Shown here: positions 32,953 to 42,592 of the stretch, in pieces | Layout of the letters: every line of letters begins with the position of its first letter | Position numbering within the stretch: the first letter of the stretch is position 1 | Assembly (NCBI RefSeq): GCF_002979755.1 | Contig: NZ_PCPP01000005.1 | Location: 124,001-188,000 of the forward strand | Direction of reading: 5' to 3' | DNA length: 64,000 nt | Source: Chryseobacterium culicis | Lineage (GTDB): Bacteria; Bacteroidota; Bacteroidia; Flavobacteriales; Weeksellaceae | The notes under the pieces: model-generated | Databases searched by the model: none | Told to the model about the DNA's origin: nothing | The model's input: the letters and a program-made list of their open reading frames with translations, nothing else | Translations under genes and position numbers: made by a program

Positions 32953-35178
32953 TTATTGTGCCTGCTGCATTACGCCGCCGTTATCTTCTTTTTTGGTCTG
33001 GTTAAGAATATTTGGATCCTCTTTCGCCAGTTTATTTCTTGTTGGAATTTTATAATTGATAGAAAGTCCGAAGTTTCTTGTATCATATTTACTATAGATC
33101 ATTACCGGAGTTCCTGATGGCGGGTTAGAACGTACCTGCATCATCTGGCCGTTGAAAATATCATTCGCAAAAACAGAAAGGGTCAAACGGTTGTTCATAA
33201 ACTTCTTCGTCAGTGTAATGTCAAGCGAGTTGTTGAAAGGCTTCTCTGCTGTAAAGTAGAAATATCCTGCTTTTGGAGTCAGATAGCTGTAATTGGCTGT
33301 CAGTTTGATATCTTTAGGCAAAATAATCTGCGTCATGATATTGAAAATCCAGAATCCTTTATTGTTCAGATTGTCGATTTCATGTTTCTGATAACCAGCA
33401 TATAAATACATGAAATTAATTTTATCAGGATTAAAATTAAACTTCATAATTTCGCTCAAAGGCTTGCTGAAAATCATAAAAGGAACGGGTAATCCCACAT
33501 TGAAATTATGAATTTTCATATTTGAAATGTTCACCTGCTCATTAAAGAGTTTTCTTCCGTCTTTTCTGATGATTTGTGCCACCTGATTGCTTGCCGAACT
33601 TACACTATACCCGATAAATGCATAATCAAAAGCGGATACTTTTATTTCATAATTATCAAAAATAGTAGGTTGCAGATTGGGGTTACCGTTTACTTCCGTA
33701 CTGGGTCCGGAGAACGTTACGTTATTCGGGTTTAAGGCAGAAATACTTGGTAGGCTGATTTTTCTGTTGTAATTCGCGGCAATATAAACCTGATTCATCA
33801 TGTTATATTGTACACTTGCATTCGGGAAAAACTTAAACTTATTGAAGGGAATCAAATTCGCTTCCACCAGTTTTGCATTTTTATCAAAATATCTTGTTAC
33901 TCCGGAAATATCATAATTTTCAGCACGCGAACCCAAGGTGAAATCAAACTTTTTCAATTTAGCCTGAAACTCTAAATAGGTTGAAGCAGTCTGTCTCTGA
34001 TATTCAAGATTCGTTAAGCCAAAGCTTTCCGTATCATAATCCTGTTTCTCATACAATCCACCAAAGCTTACTTTTCCACCGTCAAGAAGCTTGATAGGCT
34101 GGGCATAATCTACTTTGAAGTTGGCAATATTCATGACAGATTTATTGTTCAGAATATCTTTCAACCCATTGGTAGGGCTATTGATTGGCAGATTTGGAGC
34201 AGCTGCAAATGTACCATCCTGAAAGAAATTGTCCTGAGAAAACTTACTGTCTGATCTGGTATACCCAAACTGGAAGTCCAGTTTTTGAGATTTATCAGCA
34301 AAACGTTTCTGATACGTTACTACAGCTTCCTGTCTCAAATTATTGGTATGAGCCACATCCGAAGACGTATAAAATGCCTCTCTTAAATCCTTAGGGTTAT
34401 TCTCAAAAGGCAAATCTCCATGCCCGTCACTTAAAGTGTAGTTGTCATTATTGTTGTGATAAATATCGTAGTTCAATAATAATCTGTCCTGCCCTAAATC
34501 AAAAGTCAATCCTGATTTTGCAAAATATCCGCGTCCATATCTGTCGGTATGACTCGTTAAAAGCTCATCCTGCTGGCCATTCAGCATACTTTCACGGTAA
34601 TTTTGTCCTACGTTCAGCTGCCATCCGAAATATTTATTTCTGGCATTTAAATTAACAGAATTGGTTGTTCTGCTTCTGTATTTGTCATAATTCGTGAAAG
34701 AATAATTCCCCGAATAAGTAGCTGTTAAATATTTATTGGCATTTTTGTTGGTGATAATATTCATGATAGCGCCTCCGGAAGTAGCCGGAAACTCAGCTCC
34801 AGGCTGGGTAATTACCTCAATTCTTTCTACAGAATTAGCGGGCATTCCTTCCAGGAAAGAGTTCAACTCATTGGATGTGATGTTCAGAGGTCTTCCGTTA
34901 AGATATACTTCCAGCATTTTTCCCTGATACATCATTCCAGCAATATCGGTAGATACAAGTCCGGGAAGTTTTTTTATTCCTTCCAGAACGTTTCCGTTAT
35001 TCAGTTGAGGTTGCTCAGAAAAGTCAAAAATAGTACGGTCTGCTTTTTGTTCAACTGCTTTTTTAGTTTTGGTGATGACTACTCCTTCAATTTGTTTTTC
35101 CTGAGGTTTATTATTTTTTTCCTGAGAGAAAACAACGACAGAGCTTAACAAGGATAATGCGAAAATCGTTTTTTTCAT
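32953..35178 (-). CDS. Outer-membrane beta-barrel receptor (TonB-receptor-like)
   Basis: A 741-residue protein with signal peptide MKKTIFALSLLSSVVVFSQ, a plug-like N-terminal domain (about 35-150: VVITKTKKAVEQKADRT, LPGLVSTDI, VERIEVITQPGAEFPATSGGAIMNIIT) and a long beta barrel of alternating aromatic strands. It belongs to the Bacteroidota outer-membrane beta-barrel group without an N-terminal carboxypeptidase-like domain. The substrate is unknown, and no SusD partner is encoded. A divergent receptor gene behind a candidate riboswitch begins 500 bases away. Confidence 0.85.
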   Translation of the reverse strand: MKKTIFALSLLSSVVVFSQEKNNKPQEKQIEGVVITKTKKAVEQKADRTIFDFSEQPQLNNGNVLEGIKKLPGLVSTDIAGMMYQGKMLEVYLNGRPLNITSNELNSFLEGMPANSVERIEVITQPGAEFPATSGGAIMNIITNKNANKYLTATYSGNYSFTNYDKYRSRTTNSVNLNARNKYFGWQLNVGQNYRESMLNGQQDELLTSHTDRYGRGYFAKSGLTFDLGQDRLLLNYDIYHNNNDNYTLSDGHGDLPFENNPKDLREAFYTSSDVAHTNNLRQEAVVTYQKRFADKSQKLDFQFGYTRSDSKFSQDNFFQDGTFAAAPNLPINSPTNGLKDILNNKSVMNIANFKVDYAQPIKLLDGGKVSFGGLYEKQDYDTESFGLTNLEYQRQTASTYLEFQAKLKKFDFTLGSRAENYDISGVTRYFDKNAKLVEANLIPFNKFKFFPNASVQYNMMNQVYIAANYNRKISLPSISALNPNNVTFSGPSTEVNGNPNLQPTIFDNYEIKVSAFDYAFIGYSVSSASNQVAQIIRKDGRKLFNEQVNISNMKIHNFNVGLPVPFMIFSKPLSEIMKFNFNPDKINFMYLYAGYQKHEIDNLNNKGFWIFNIMTQIILPKDIKLTANYSYLTPKAGYFYFTAEKPFNNSLDITLTKKFMNNRLTLSVFANDIFNGQMMQVRSNPPSGTPVMIYSKYDTRNFGLSINYKIPTRNKLAKEDPNILNQTKKEDNGGVMQQAQ

Positions 35179-35285
35179 AATGTTTTACTGATATCCGGTT
35201 AGACGCTGAAAAACAGAATTTGTTACGGTAAAATTGTGAAAATCGAAAAATTAAGCTGAAATTTTTTTTATTTCCGAAATAATTA

Positions 35286-35293
35286 TATCTTTG
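35286..35293 (+). promoter_or_regulatory. -7 promoter element for the riboswitch-led receptor
   Basis: TATCTTTG matches TAnnTTTG and ends 8 bases before the first stem of the S-box-like leader. Confidence 0.55.
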
Positions 35294-35301
35294 CCAGGTA
35301 A

Positions 35302-35413
35302 TTATCAAGAATCTCTAGATGGGATAGCAACCTGCAAAAACAAGCAAGGTGCTGCAATCGATAAGCCGGATCTTCCGGAAAAAATGTTTATCATTCTATC
35401 ATTACTCCCATCT
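35302..35413 (+). promoter_or_regulatory. Candidate S-box (SAM-I-like) riboswitch with minimal P2
   Basis: P1 is TTATC (35302-35306) with GATAA (35360-35364), followed by CAAGA as in S-boxes. P2 would be ATCTC/GGGAT (35311-35315 with 35321-35325). AGCAACC (35326-35332) and GGTGCT (35348-35353) frame P3, as in SAM-I aptamers. Downstream are a hairpin CCGGA/TCCGG (35366-35378) and TCCCATCT (35406-35413), which can pair with AGATGGGA (35317-35324) as an alternative fold. The usual long P2 with its internal loop is missing. The rest of the 516-base gap (35179-35285 and 35414-35694) shows no ORF worth naming. Confidence 0.55.
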
Positions 35414-35694
35414 TGAATTTTTGTTTTAAAGTTAAAATCAAATGTTTAAAGACAAGGGAAATCACCTTACATCAGTAATTTTTTATTCTTCGGATCATGA
35501 AGTGAGTCTTCATTATTCTGATATGTTTTCATGCCATTTCTACATGCGCATGCATTGTTGTTTCTAGCCTTCTCTATTTCTAAAAAATAATACAAACATT
35601 TCGAAAATCGATGGTAACCTTAAAATATAGGGTTACAGGATTTGTATTGTTCAAAAAACAATTTTTAACAACAAAAAAGTTAACAACAAACAAC

Positions 35695-38439
35695 ATGCAT
35701 AATTTCAAGAAAAAAATCTTTGTTCCTTCTATTGCGCTTATCTCAACATTTTATTATGCGCAGACAGATACCTTACAATCAAAGAAAATAGATGATGTGG
35801 TCATCCTTGGATCAAGAGGATCCGGAAGATCATTGACAGATACTCCCGTTCCCGTAGATATCATTAATATCTCAAAAATTTTAAAACAAAGCCCAACGAA
35901 CAATATCAGTCAGGCTTTGAATTATATTGTACCCTCATTTTCATCCACCTCACACACGGTCAACGATGGAACTGATTTTGTAGATCCTGCACTTTTAAGA
36001 GGATTAGGTCCGGATCAGGTTTTAGTTTTACTCAATGGAAAAAGAAGATATCAGTCTTCCCTTATCAATGTTACCCTCACACCGGGAAGAGGCTCTGTGG
36101 GAACCGACCTTAATGCTATTCCGGCCTTTGCTTTAGAAAAAATTGAGGTTTTAAGAGACGGAGCTTCTGCTCAATATGGTTCAGATGCCATTGCTGGGGT
36201 AGTTAATCTCGGTTTGAAAAAAAGATTAGGACTTTCCGGGCAGGTATTTTTAGGAGGATATGCTTCGCCTGTTGCCAATAATTTCACAGGTGGGGTAGAT
36301 GGGCAGACCATTTCTGTAGATCTTAATTATGGTGCTAAAATAGGGAAATCCGGATTTTTTAACATTACAGGTTCTGCGCAGTACCGTGATCCTTATTCAA
36401 GAGCTGGAGTAAGAGAAGGAGATATTTATAATGCTTATAATGCCATTAATTACAGAGCATTGCAGGATGGAGTTAATATTGACGGTTTGTATAAAAACAT
36501 TACCAATACTTCCAATACTCAGCAGATTATCAATACCGTTAAACAATATGCAGCCAAGGTAGATTATTTTGGTTCTGATTTTCAATCCCAGATTTCGGGA
36601 GCAAACAGTATTGCTGACCTTCAAAAAATATTAGGTAAAGATTTTACTTCTCAGGAACTTAATTACAGAGGGTTGGAGAGACAAGATTTCAGTCTGAGAG
36701 CCGGGCAGTCTAAGTTGCAGTCCGGGCAGTTATTTTTCAATTCTGAAATTCCTGTTAATGATGAGTGGAAAGTATATTCTTTTGGTGGCTATAGCTATCG
36801 TCTTGGAAATGCCGGAGGATTTTACAGACTTCCGAATAATGAAAGAAACATCAATGCCGTTACCCCCAATGGATATCTTCCTCAGATTGAAGCTGCTGTA
36901 AATGATTATTCTCTTGCTGCCGGAATTAAAGGGAAATGGAATGGCTGGAATGTGGATTTCAGCAATACATTCGGGAAGAATACTTTTGGTTTTGGGGTGG
37001 TAAATACGTTTAATGCCTCGCTTACAGACAGCTCTCCGAGAACTTTTGATGCCGGAGGATCTGAATTCTCACAAAATACCGTCAATCTGGATTTCTCCAA
37101 AAAATATGATGTTCTGAAAGGATTGAACATTGCATTTGGGGGTGAATACCGACACGAAAATTATAAAGTAAATGCAGGAAAAGAAAATTCCTACGTTTCT
37201 TACGATATTTTTGGGCGTGTAGTAACCGCTAAAACTCCTGAAAATGAAAAAGTAACCGACTTTTTTGGAAGTATAAGACCAGCCGGAGCTCAGGTTTTTC
37301 CAGGTTTTAGTCCGGAAAATGCAGTTTCAGGAAATAGAAACAGTGTTGCGGCTTATGCTGATGCAGAACTTGAAGTTACCAACGGATGGTTGCTGGAAGG
37401 AGCTTTACGGTATGAAAATTATTCAGACTTTGGATCTACATTCAATTATAAACTGGCAACCAATGTAAAACTGGCTCCCAATCTAAACTGGAGAGGTGCC
37501 GTTTCTACAGGGTTTAGAGCGCCTTCTTTAGCTCAAATCTATTATAGCTCTACTTCTACACTGATTCAGCAGGGAAAAACTACACAGGTAGGTACTTTCA
37601 GAAATAACTCTGAAGCTGCACAGGCATTGGGGATTCCAAAACTGAAACAGGAAACCTCACAATCCTACAGCACAGGAATTACCTGGAAAATTCCGGCATT
37701 AAGCCTTACTTTCACTGCTGATGCTTATTTAATAAAGATTAAAGACAGGGTAGTACTGACTGATCTCTTCTTCCGTCCTAATGGTAATTTTACTCCAGGC
37801 TCTGATCAGGCCGTTCTTCAGGATGCGTTTGATCTGGCAAGAGCAAGCGCTGCCAACTTTTTTGCCAATGCGGTGGACTCTCAGACAAAAGGTTTGGATA
37901 TTACAATTTCTCAGAATTCAAAGATTTCATCAGGAATTTCTTTGGAAAATAATTTTGGACTTAACCTTAATCAGACCAGAAGAATTGGAGATATCCATGC
38001 ATCACCTAAATTGGTAAGTCAGATTGATAATTATTTCTCAGAGCCTAATAGAGTATATTTTGAAGAAGCTGTACCGCGTGTAAAAGCTACCTTATCCAAT
38101 ACGTTAAGAGTTTCCGGTTTTACTTTCCTGCTGCGTAATTCATTCTTTGGTAAAGTGACAGATGCAGATGTTTTAGATGCTAATTTTGATGGAGTAACGG
38201 GAAGTACAGAGCATTTCGTCCTTAATAACCGTTTGATAACAGATTTATCTGTAGGATATGATTTTAATAAAAATATTTCAGCAACCATCGGAAGCAATAA
38301 CATTCTGAATATTCTGCCTTCTAAGAGTCCCAATATAAGCTCATTAACCGCAGATAATCAATTTGTGTATTCCAGACAGGTTTCTCAGTACGGTATCGGA
38401 GGAAGATTCTTGTTTGCAAGAATTGAATTCAGGTTCTAA
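35695..38439 (+). CDS. TonB-dependent receptor
   Basis: A 914-residue outer-membrane receptor. The start at 35695 gives signal MHNFKKKIFVPSIALISTFYYAQ; an in-frame ATG at 35611 would add 28 residues ahead of it and is less likely. The plug (about 20-170) has DDVVILGSRGSGRS, RGLGPDQVLVLLNGKRR, LEKIEVLRDGASAQYGSDAIAGVVNL. The barrel ends in FARIEFRF, the aromatic C-terminal signal. It imports a ligand energised by TonB. If the leader is a SAM riboswitch, methionine or a related sulfur compound is the likely substrate; this is inference. Confidence 0.92.
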   Translation: MHNFKKKIFVPSIALISTFYYAQTDTLQSKKIDDVVILGSRGSGRSLTDTPVPVDIINISKILKQSPTNNISQALNYIVPSFSSTSHTVNDGTDFVDPALLRGLGPDQVLVLLNGKRRYQSSLINVTLTPGRGSVGTDLNAIPAFALEKIEVLRDGASAQYGSDAIAGVVNLGLKKRLGLSGQVFLGGYASPVANNFTGGVDGQTISVDLNYGAKIGKSGFFNITGSAQYRDPYSRAGVREGDIYNAYNAINYRALQDGVNIDGLYKNITNTSNTQQIINTVKQYAAKVDYFGSDFQSQISGANSIADLQKILGKDFTSQELNYRGLERQDFSLRAGQSKLQSGQLFFNSEIPVNDEWKVYSFGGYSYRLGNAGGFYRLPNNERNINAVTPNGYLPQIEAAVNDYSLAAGIKGKWNGWNVDFSNTFGKNTFGFGVVNTFNASLTDSSPRTFDAGGSEFSQNTVNLDFSKKYDVLKGLNIAFGGEYRHENYKVNAGKENSYVSYDIFGRVVTAKTPENEKVTDFFGSIRPAGAQVFPGFSPENAVSGNRNSVAAYADAELEVTNGWLLEGALRYENYSDFGSTFNYKLATNVKLAPNLNWRGAVSTGFRAPSLAQIYYSSTSTLIQQGKTTQVGTFRNNSEAAQALGIPKLKQETSQSYSTGITWKIPALSLTFTADAYLIKIKDRVVLTDLFFRPNGNFTPGSDQAVLQDAFDLARASAANFFANAVDSQTKGLDITISQNSKISSGISLENNFGLNLNQTRRIGDIHASPKLVSQIDNYFSEPNRVYFEEAVPRVKATLSNTLRVSGFTFLLRNSFFGKVTDADVLDANFDGVTGSTEHFVLNNRLITDLSVGYDFNKNISATIGSNNILNILPSKSPNISSLTADNQFVYSRQVSQYGIGGRFLFARIEFRF

Positions 38440-38458
38440 ATATTAGTTACTTAAATAA

Positions 38459-38487
38459 AAAAACAGAGTTATAGGCTCTGTTTTTTT
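38459..38487. terminator. Bidirectional terminator between convergent receptor genes
   Basis: AAAAACAGAG and CTCTGTTTTT pair across a short loop and are followed by T residues. Confidence 0.88.
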
Positions 38488-38539
38488 ATATATGTTGATG
38501 GTCTCTCAGGAAAAATTCCCTGAGTTTAGTTTTTTGCAT

Positions 38540-40663
38540 TTATTGTGCTCGCTCTTTTTCTTCAAAATTGATAGCTCTTTTATTCGATTTTACTTTTTGA
38601 TTCCCAAAATTGTAGGTGATGCTGAGTGTCATTCTTCGTGCATCCCAATAGTTGTTGAATGATTGTGTATTATCTGTAAAATACAGATCAGCTTTAAATC
38701 CGGATTGTTTAAAAATATCACTCACTGAAAGATTAACCTGCAGGGCTTTTTCCACAAAACTCATTTTTACTCCCGCATCAAAACTTGCTCTGCCTTTGAT
38801 GGAAGCGGAGCCGTCTCTCGAGGGAAGATTGTGCCAATAATTGACAAATAGCATGAAGGTCTTAGCCTTGTTCAGCTGGAATGTATTGTTGAGAGAATAA
38901 TAAAATGACTGACCATTTTTAGGAACCAGATTGAATCTTGTAATCTGTGTTTCATTATAACTGAGCGAGGTTGAAATATTACTTTCCCAGATTTTGAAAA
39001 AAGTATCCGTATAATTGAAATTGATCCCGTAAATATTCTGGTTGTAATAGTTTTCATAGGTACTGATAAGATCAATGCCGTTCAGGAAGGAAATCTGGTC
39101 AAAATTATTCTTTGTTCTCTGATAATAAAGATGGGCTGAGAATTTATTTTTAAAAATATAATTGAATTCAATATTATGATTAAAAGAAGGTTGCAGACTT
39201 GGGTTTCCGGCATAATACGTAGTAGGGTTAGAATACCATCGGAATGGATCTAAAGCCCGGAAATAAGGACGGTTGATTCTTCGGGAATAGTTAATACTGA
39301 ATTGGTTATCCTGACTGGCTTTATAGGAAACATAAGCGGTCGGGAAAAATTTTCCGTAATTATTCTCGGATTTAGACAGGGTAATAGGGGAGAATCCATT
39401 GGTTTGTGAATATTCATAACGTAATCCTGCTTTCACTGACCATTTTTCACCAAGATCTTTACCGGCACTGACATAAGCGGCATAATTTTTTTCATTATAA
39501 TCAAAAAGATTGCTCTTTGCGGGATCTATGATATAATTTCCATGGGTGAAATTGAAATATCCGATGTCAGAATTATTAGAAAACTGACTGTATTTAGCGC
39601 CGGTTTCTAATTGGATTTTTTTTAAATTTAAAGTCAGATCAGCCTGTCCTAAATAGATTTTATAGTCCACACCAGAAAGATTTCTTACCGTCTGCATTGA
39701 ATTATCAGCAATATTTCTTGTGGTAAAATTGACCTCCGTATCGGGAAGGTTTCCATAATAATTGGCACCAAAACTTAGCTTATGTTCTCCCATTTTCTGG
39801 TCAAAATAAAGATTAAGCATTTGGGTTGTAAAAGCAGAACGGTGCTTTGAATCTGTATCCGTTTGCAAAGTAGGAGTATTGTTGGTAAAATAGTTTTGCG
39901 TTGCGTGGATATCCATATTAGAATGTCCTTTTGTAATATCATATACCAATCCAATATTGGAATTTTTAGAAAGTGAATAATCAAAGTTGGCATTCAGGCC
40001 GAGTCCGTCATTCATATCCCTTCTCTCATTTCTGCTGATAGAAGAACTTTGCCCCGTAATTTTATAATTTTCTACCGATTTTTTGTCACCGTCATATCCC
40101 ATCAGCTTTACGGAAGCTTTAATCTTTTCATTCTGATAATTTATTCCTGCTACCGTACTGAATGCAGCATATGTTTTTTGAGTGTAATTAGTAATCAGGT
40201 AGCCGTTCCATCCAAGATTCTGATTCTTTTTAAGGACAATATTAATGATTCCGCTATTTCCCTGTGCTTCATACTTGGCAGGGGGAGTCGTGATCACTTC
40301 AATTTTCAGGATGTTTTCAGAACGAAGGTTTCGAAGATAGTTGATCAGTTCAGAGCCGGAAAGATTAAGCATCCGGTCGTTGACCATCACAGAAACTCCA
40401 TTTTTTCCTGCAATGGAAAGAAGTCCTTTGCTCTCATCTACCTGTAATAAAGGAGTGCCAGCCAACACCTCTGTTCCGGAACTTCCTTGTGAAAGCATAG
40501 AATTCTGAACATTATAAACAAGGCGATCTACTTTACGCTCTACCAGAACTTTCTTACCATTTACTGTTACTGCCTCAATTTTGTTAACGTTGGCAGTGTC
40601 TTTTGTTTGTGCTGTAGCAAAAGAACAAGCAAGGGTGACTATAAATAAAATGTGTTTTTTCAT
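38540..40663 (-). CDS. Outer-membrane beta-barrel receptor (TonB-receptor-like)
   Basis: A 707-residue protein with signal MKKHILFIVTLACSFATAQ and a plug-like domain (VTVNGKKVLVERKVDRLVYNV, TPLLQVDE, ILKIEVITTPPAKYEAQGNSGIINIVLKK), then a beta barrel with RINRPYFRALDPFRWYSNPTTYYAGNPSLQPS, a pattern of this Bacteroidota barrel family (quoted here as region 490-521, in short as RINRPYFRALDPF). It is related in type to the receptor encoded at 32953-35178. The ligand is unknown. It is divergent from a LytS-type sensor kinase, which makes regulatory linkage possible. Confidence 0.85.
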   Translation of the reverse strand: MKKHILFIVTLACSFATAQTKDTANVNKIEAVTVNGKKVLVERKVDRLVYNVQNSMLSQGSSGTEVLAGTPLLQVDESKGLLSIAGKNGVSVMVNDRMLNLSGSELINYLRNLRSENILKIEVITTPPAKYEAQGNSGIINIVLKKNQNLGWNGYLITNYTQKTYAAFSTVAGINYQNEKIKASVKLMGYDGDKKSVENYKITGQSSSISRNERRDMNDGLGLNANFDYSLSKNSNIGLVYDITKGHSNMDIHATQNYFTNNTPTLQTDTDSKHRSAFTTQMLNLYFDQKMGEHKLSFGANYYGNLPDTEVNFTTRNIADNSMQTVRNLSGVDYKIYLGQADLTLNLKKIQLETGAKYSQFSNNSDIGYFNFTHGNYIIDPAKSNLFDYNEKNYAAYVSAGKDLGEKWSVKAGLRYEYSQTNGFSPITLSKSENNYGKFFPTAYVSYKASQDNQFSINYSRRINRPYFRALDPFRWYSNPTTYYAGNPSLQPSFNHNIEFNYIFKNKFSAHLYYQRTKNNFDQISFLNGIDLISTYENYYNQNIYGINFNYTDTFFKIWESNISTSLSYNETQITRFNLVPKNGQSFYYSLNNTFQLNKAKTFMLFVNYWHNLPSRDGSASIKGRASFDAGVKMSFVEKALQVNLSVSDIFKQSGFKADLYFTDNTQSFNNYWDARRMTLSITYNFGNQKVKSNKRAINFEEKERAQ

Positions 40664-40841
40664 ATGATAAATGATGGATTAAATGACGATTGTGTTACAT
40701 TTCTCTGGCAAAAGTATTGGAGGAGCCTTTGAAATGAAATAGCATTTAGATGAAGGGCATGATTATGCTTATCAAAAAAGTTTCATCGGGAAAAAACAGG
40801 TTTTTATCGAAAAGGGTTAACGAATTATCCTGATAGAGATT

Positions 40842-40849
40842 TATCTTTG
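40842..40849 (+). promoter_or_regulatory. -7 element next to the sensor kinase start
   Basis: TATCTTTG matches TAnnTTTG and ends 3 bases before ATG 40853, which implies a leaderless or nearly leaderless message and excludes the in-frame TTG at 40847. Confidence 0.45.
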
Positions 40850-40852
40850 AGT

Positions 40853-41872
40853 ATGAATAAAAAGCAAATTATCTGGCTGCAAATTATTTATTGGGGATTC
40901 AATTTTTTTGGAACCGTTATTACGCCTAATTTTTTTATACCGGAGAGCAATCGTCGTGAAGTACATATTTTGAGAATTACCTTCTTTATTGTAAAAATTG
41001 CTACCTTCTATATTTCCTATCTGTTTATATTTCCAAAGGTTTTTAAACTTGAGAAACTGTATTCAGCGGTTTTCGTTTTTATTCTGACCCTTTTGTGTTT
41101 TGCCAGCATGAGATATGCTTTGGAGGAAATGATCCTCCCTTCTACTCTTGGCTTCCGGAATTATGATGAAAGAACAGGCCTTCTCTATTATTTTTTCGAT
41201 AATATTTACAATAGCTCTCTGACTACTTTTATAGCTGGGATTTTATGGATACTGGAGAAATATGGTGTTGCTGAAAATGACAAAAAACAGCTGCTGATTG
41301 AAAAGAAACAGGCAGAGCTTCAGGCATTAAAAACTCAGATCAATCCTCATTTTATTTTTAATTCATTAAATAATATCTACTCTCTTGTCTATCAGAAATC
41401 AGACAAAGCACTTCCTGCAATAGAAGAACTTGGACAATTGTTAAGATACAGTACAAAGGATCTTGAAAAAGATTCAATTCCTTTGGATAAGGAAATTGGA
41501 TATATTGATAGCCTGATTGCCCTGGAAAAACTTAGAATCAGAAGACCTGAGCTGTTGCTCATAGAAAAAAATATTCAGTATCCCCACCTTAAGATCTCGC
41601 CAATGCTGTTGGTTCCTTTTGTTGAAAATGCTTTTAAACATGGAGATTTCCGTGATAAAGGTTTTGAAATGAAAATCTCAGATCATGATAAAGTGCTGCA
41701 TTTTTATCTTTTCAATTTTAAAACACAGAAAATGAAAGATACTGTTTCCGGAATAGGAATTCAGAATGTGAAAAAAAGACTTGAAATATTGTATCCCAAA
41801 CATCAGCTGGAGATCAGAGATTCGGAAACAGAGTTTATTGTAGACTTAAAAATTGATTTACGCGATGAATAA
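40853..41872 (+). CDS. LytS-type sensor histidine kinase
   Basis: A 339-residue kinase with about four N-terminal membrane helices (residues 1-140), a short coiled linker (KKQLLIEKKQAELQALKTQ), the phospho-acceptor motif QINPHFIFNSLNNIYSLV and an ATP-binding part with LLVPFVENAFKHG and GIGIQNVKKRLEILYP. This is the His_kinase (LytS/YehU) family typical of Bacteroidota LytTR systems. The next gene, a LytTR response regulator, overlaps its stop. The signal is unknown. Confidence 0.92.
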   Translation: MNKKQIIWLQIIYWGFNFFGTVITPNFFIPESNRREVHILRITFFIVKIATFYISYLFIFPKVFKLEKLYSAVFVFILTLLCFASMRYALEEMILPSTLGFRNYDERTGLLYYFFDNIYNSSLTTFIAGILWILEKYGVAENDKKQLLIEKKQAELQALKTQINPHFIFNSLNNIYSLVYQKSDKALPAIEELGQLLRYSTKDLEKDSIPLDKEIGYIDSLIALEKLRIRRPELLLIEKNIQYPHLKISPMLLVPFVENAFKHGDFRDKGFEMKISDHDKVLHFYLFNFKTQKMKDTVSGIGIQNVKKRLEILYPKHQLEIRDSETEFIVDLKIDLRDE

Positions 41873-42542
41873 GATAAAATGCATTATTGTTGATGACGAG
41901 CCACTGGCAATCTCTCTTCTTGAGCATTATGTAGAAAAACTCCCTTTTCTTGAGCTTGTGTTTTCTACAGAGAACCCGATTTTGGCTTTGGAGTATCTTC
42001 AGAAAAACGATTCAGATCTTATCTTTTTAGATATTCAGATGCCGGAGCTTACGGGAATCAATTTTATGAAGATTGTAGGACCTGGTCAAAAATATATTTT
42101 AACAACGGCTTATTCAGAATATGCCTTGGAAGGATATGAACATAATGTTGTGGATTACCTGCTGAAACCTATTTCATTTGAAAGATTTCAAAAAAGTGCA
42201 TTAAAGGTACAGGAACGATTTTCTTTTCCTCAGGAGGAAAATACATATTTCTTTGTGAAATCCTCAGGACAAAGACATCGTATTGGTTTTAATGAGATTT
42301 TGTACGTTGAAAGTATCAAAGACTATGTCAATATCCGGACGGAAAATGAGGAGTTTATTGTGCTGGATACTCTTAAATCAATGGAAATTCAGCTTTCTGA
42401 GAGGTTTGTACGTGTTCATAAGTCTTTTATTGTTAATTTGGATAAAATTAAAAGTATTGGTGCTAAAAAAGTGAACTTTCCCGAGTACGAAATTCCTATT
42501 GGAGAAAGCTATAGAGCCAATCTTCTGGAAAGGCTGAAATAA
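41865..42542 (+). CDS. LytTR-family response regulator
   Basis: A 225-residue regulator. The receiver domain (1-115) has DDEP near the start and the phosphorylation site in IFLDIQMPELTG. The LytTR DNA-binding domain (about 130-225) has YVESIKDYVNIRTEN, SMEIQLSERFVRVHKSFIVNLDKIKSI and IPIGESYRANLLERL. The ATG at 41865 overlaps the kinase stop by 8 bases; a TTG at 41853 is a poorer choice. Targets are unknown; the adjacent divergent barrel receptor gene is a candidate. Confidence 0.94.
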   Translation: MNKIKCIIVDDEPLAISLLEHYVEKLPFLELVFSTENPILALEYLQKNDSDLIFLDIQMPELTGINFMKIVGPGQKYILTTAYSEYALEGYEHNVVDYLLKPISFERFQKSALKVQERFSFPQEENTYFFVKSSGQRHRIGFNEILYVESIKDYVNIRTENEEFIVLDTLKSMEIQLSERFVRVHKSFIVNLDKIKSIGAKKVNFPEYEIPIGESYRANLLERLK

Positions 42543-42543
42543 A

Positions 42544-42570
42544 AAAGACGACTTCTATTGAAGCCGCCTT
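42544..42570. terminator. Imperfect terminator hairpin after the response regulator
   Basis: AAGACGACTTC and GAAGCCGCCTT pair with two mismatches across a short loop and end in T residues, between convergent genes. Confidence 0.6.
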
Positions 42571-42592
42571 TATATTAATCTAACAATTAATC

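Noticed and set aside
35611..35694. N-terminal extension of the TonB receptor
   Set aside because: The extension hides the signal peptide that starts at 35695 and is encoded by AT-rich leader sequence.
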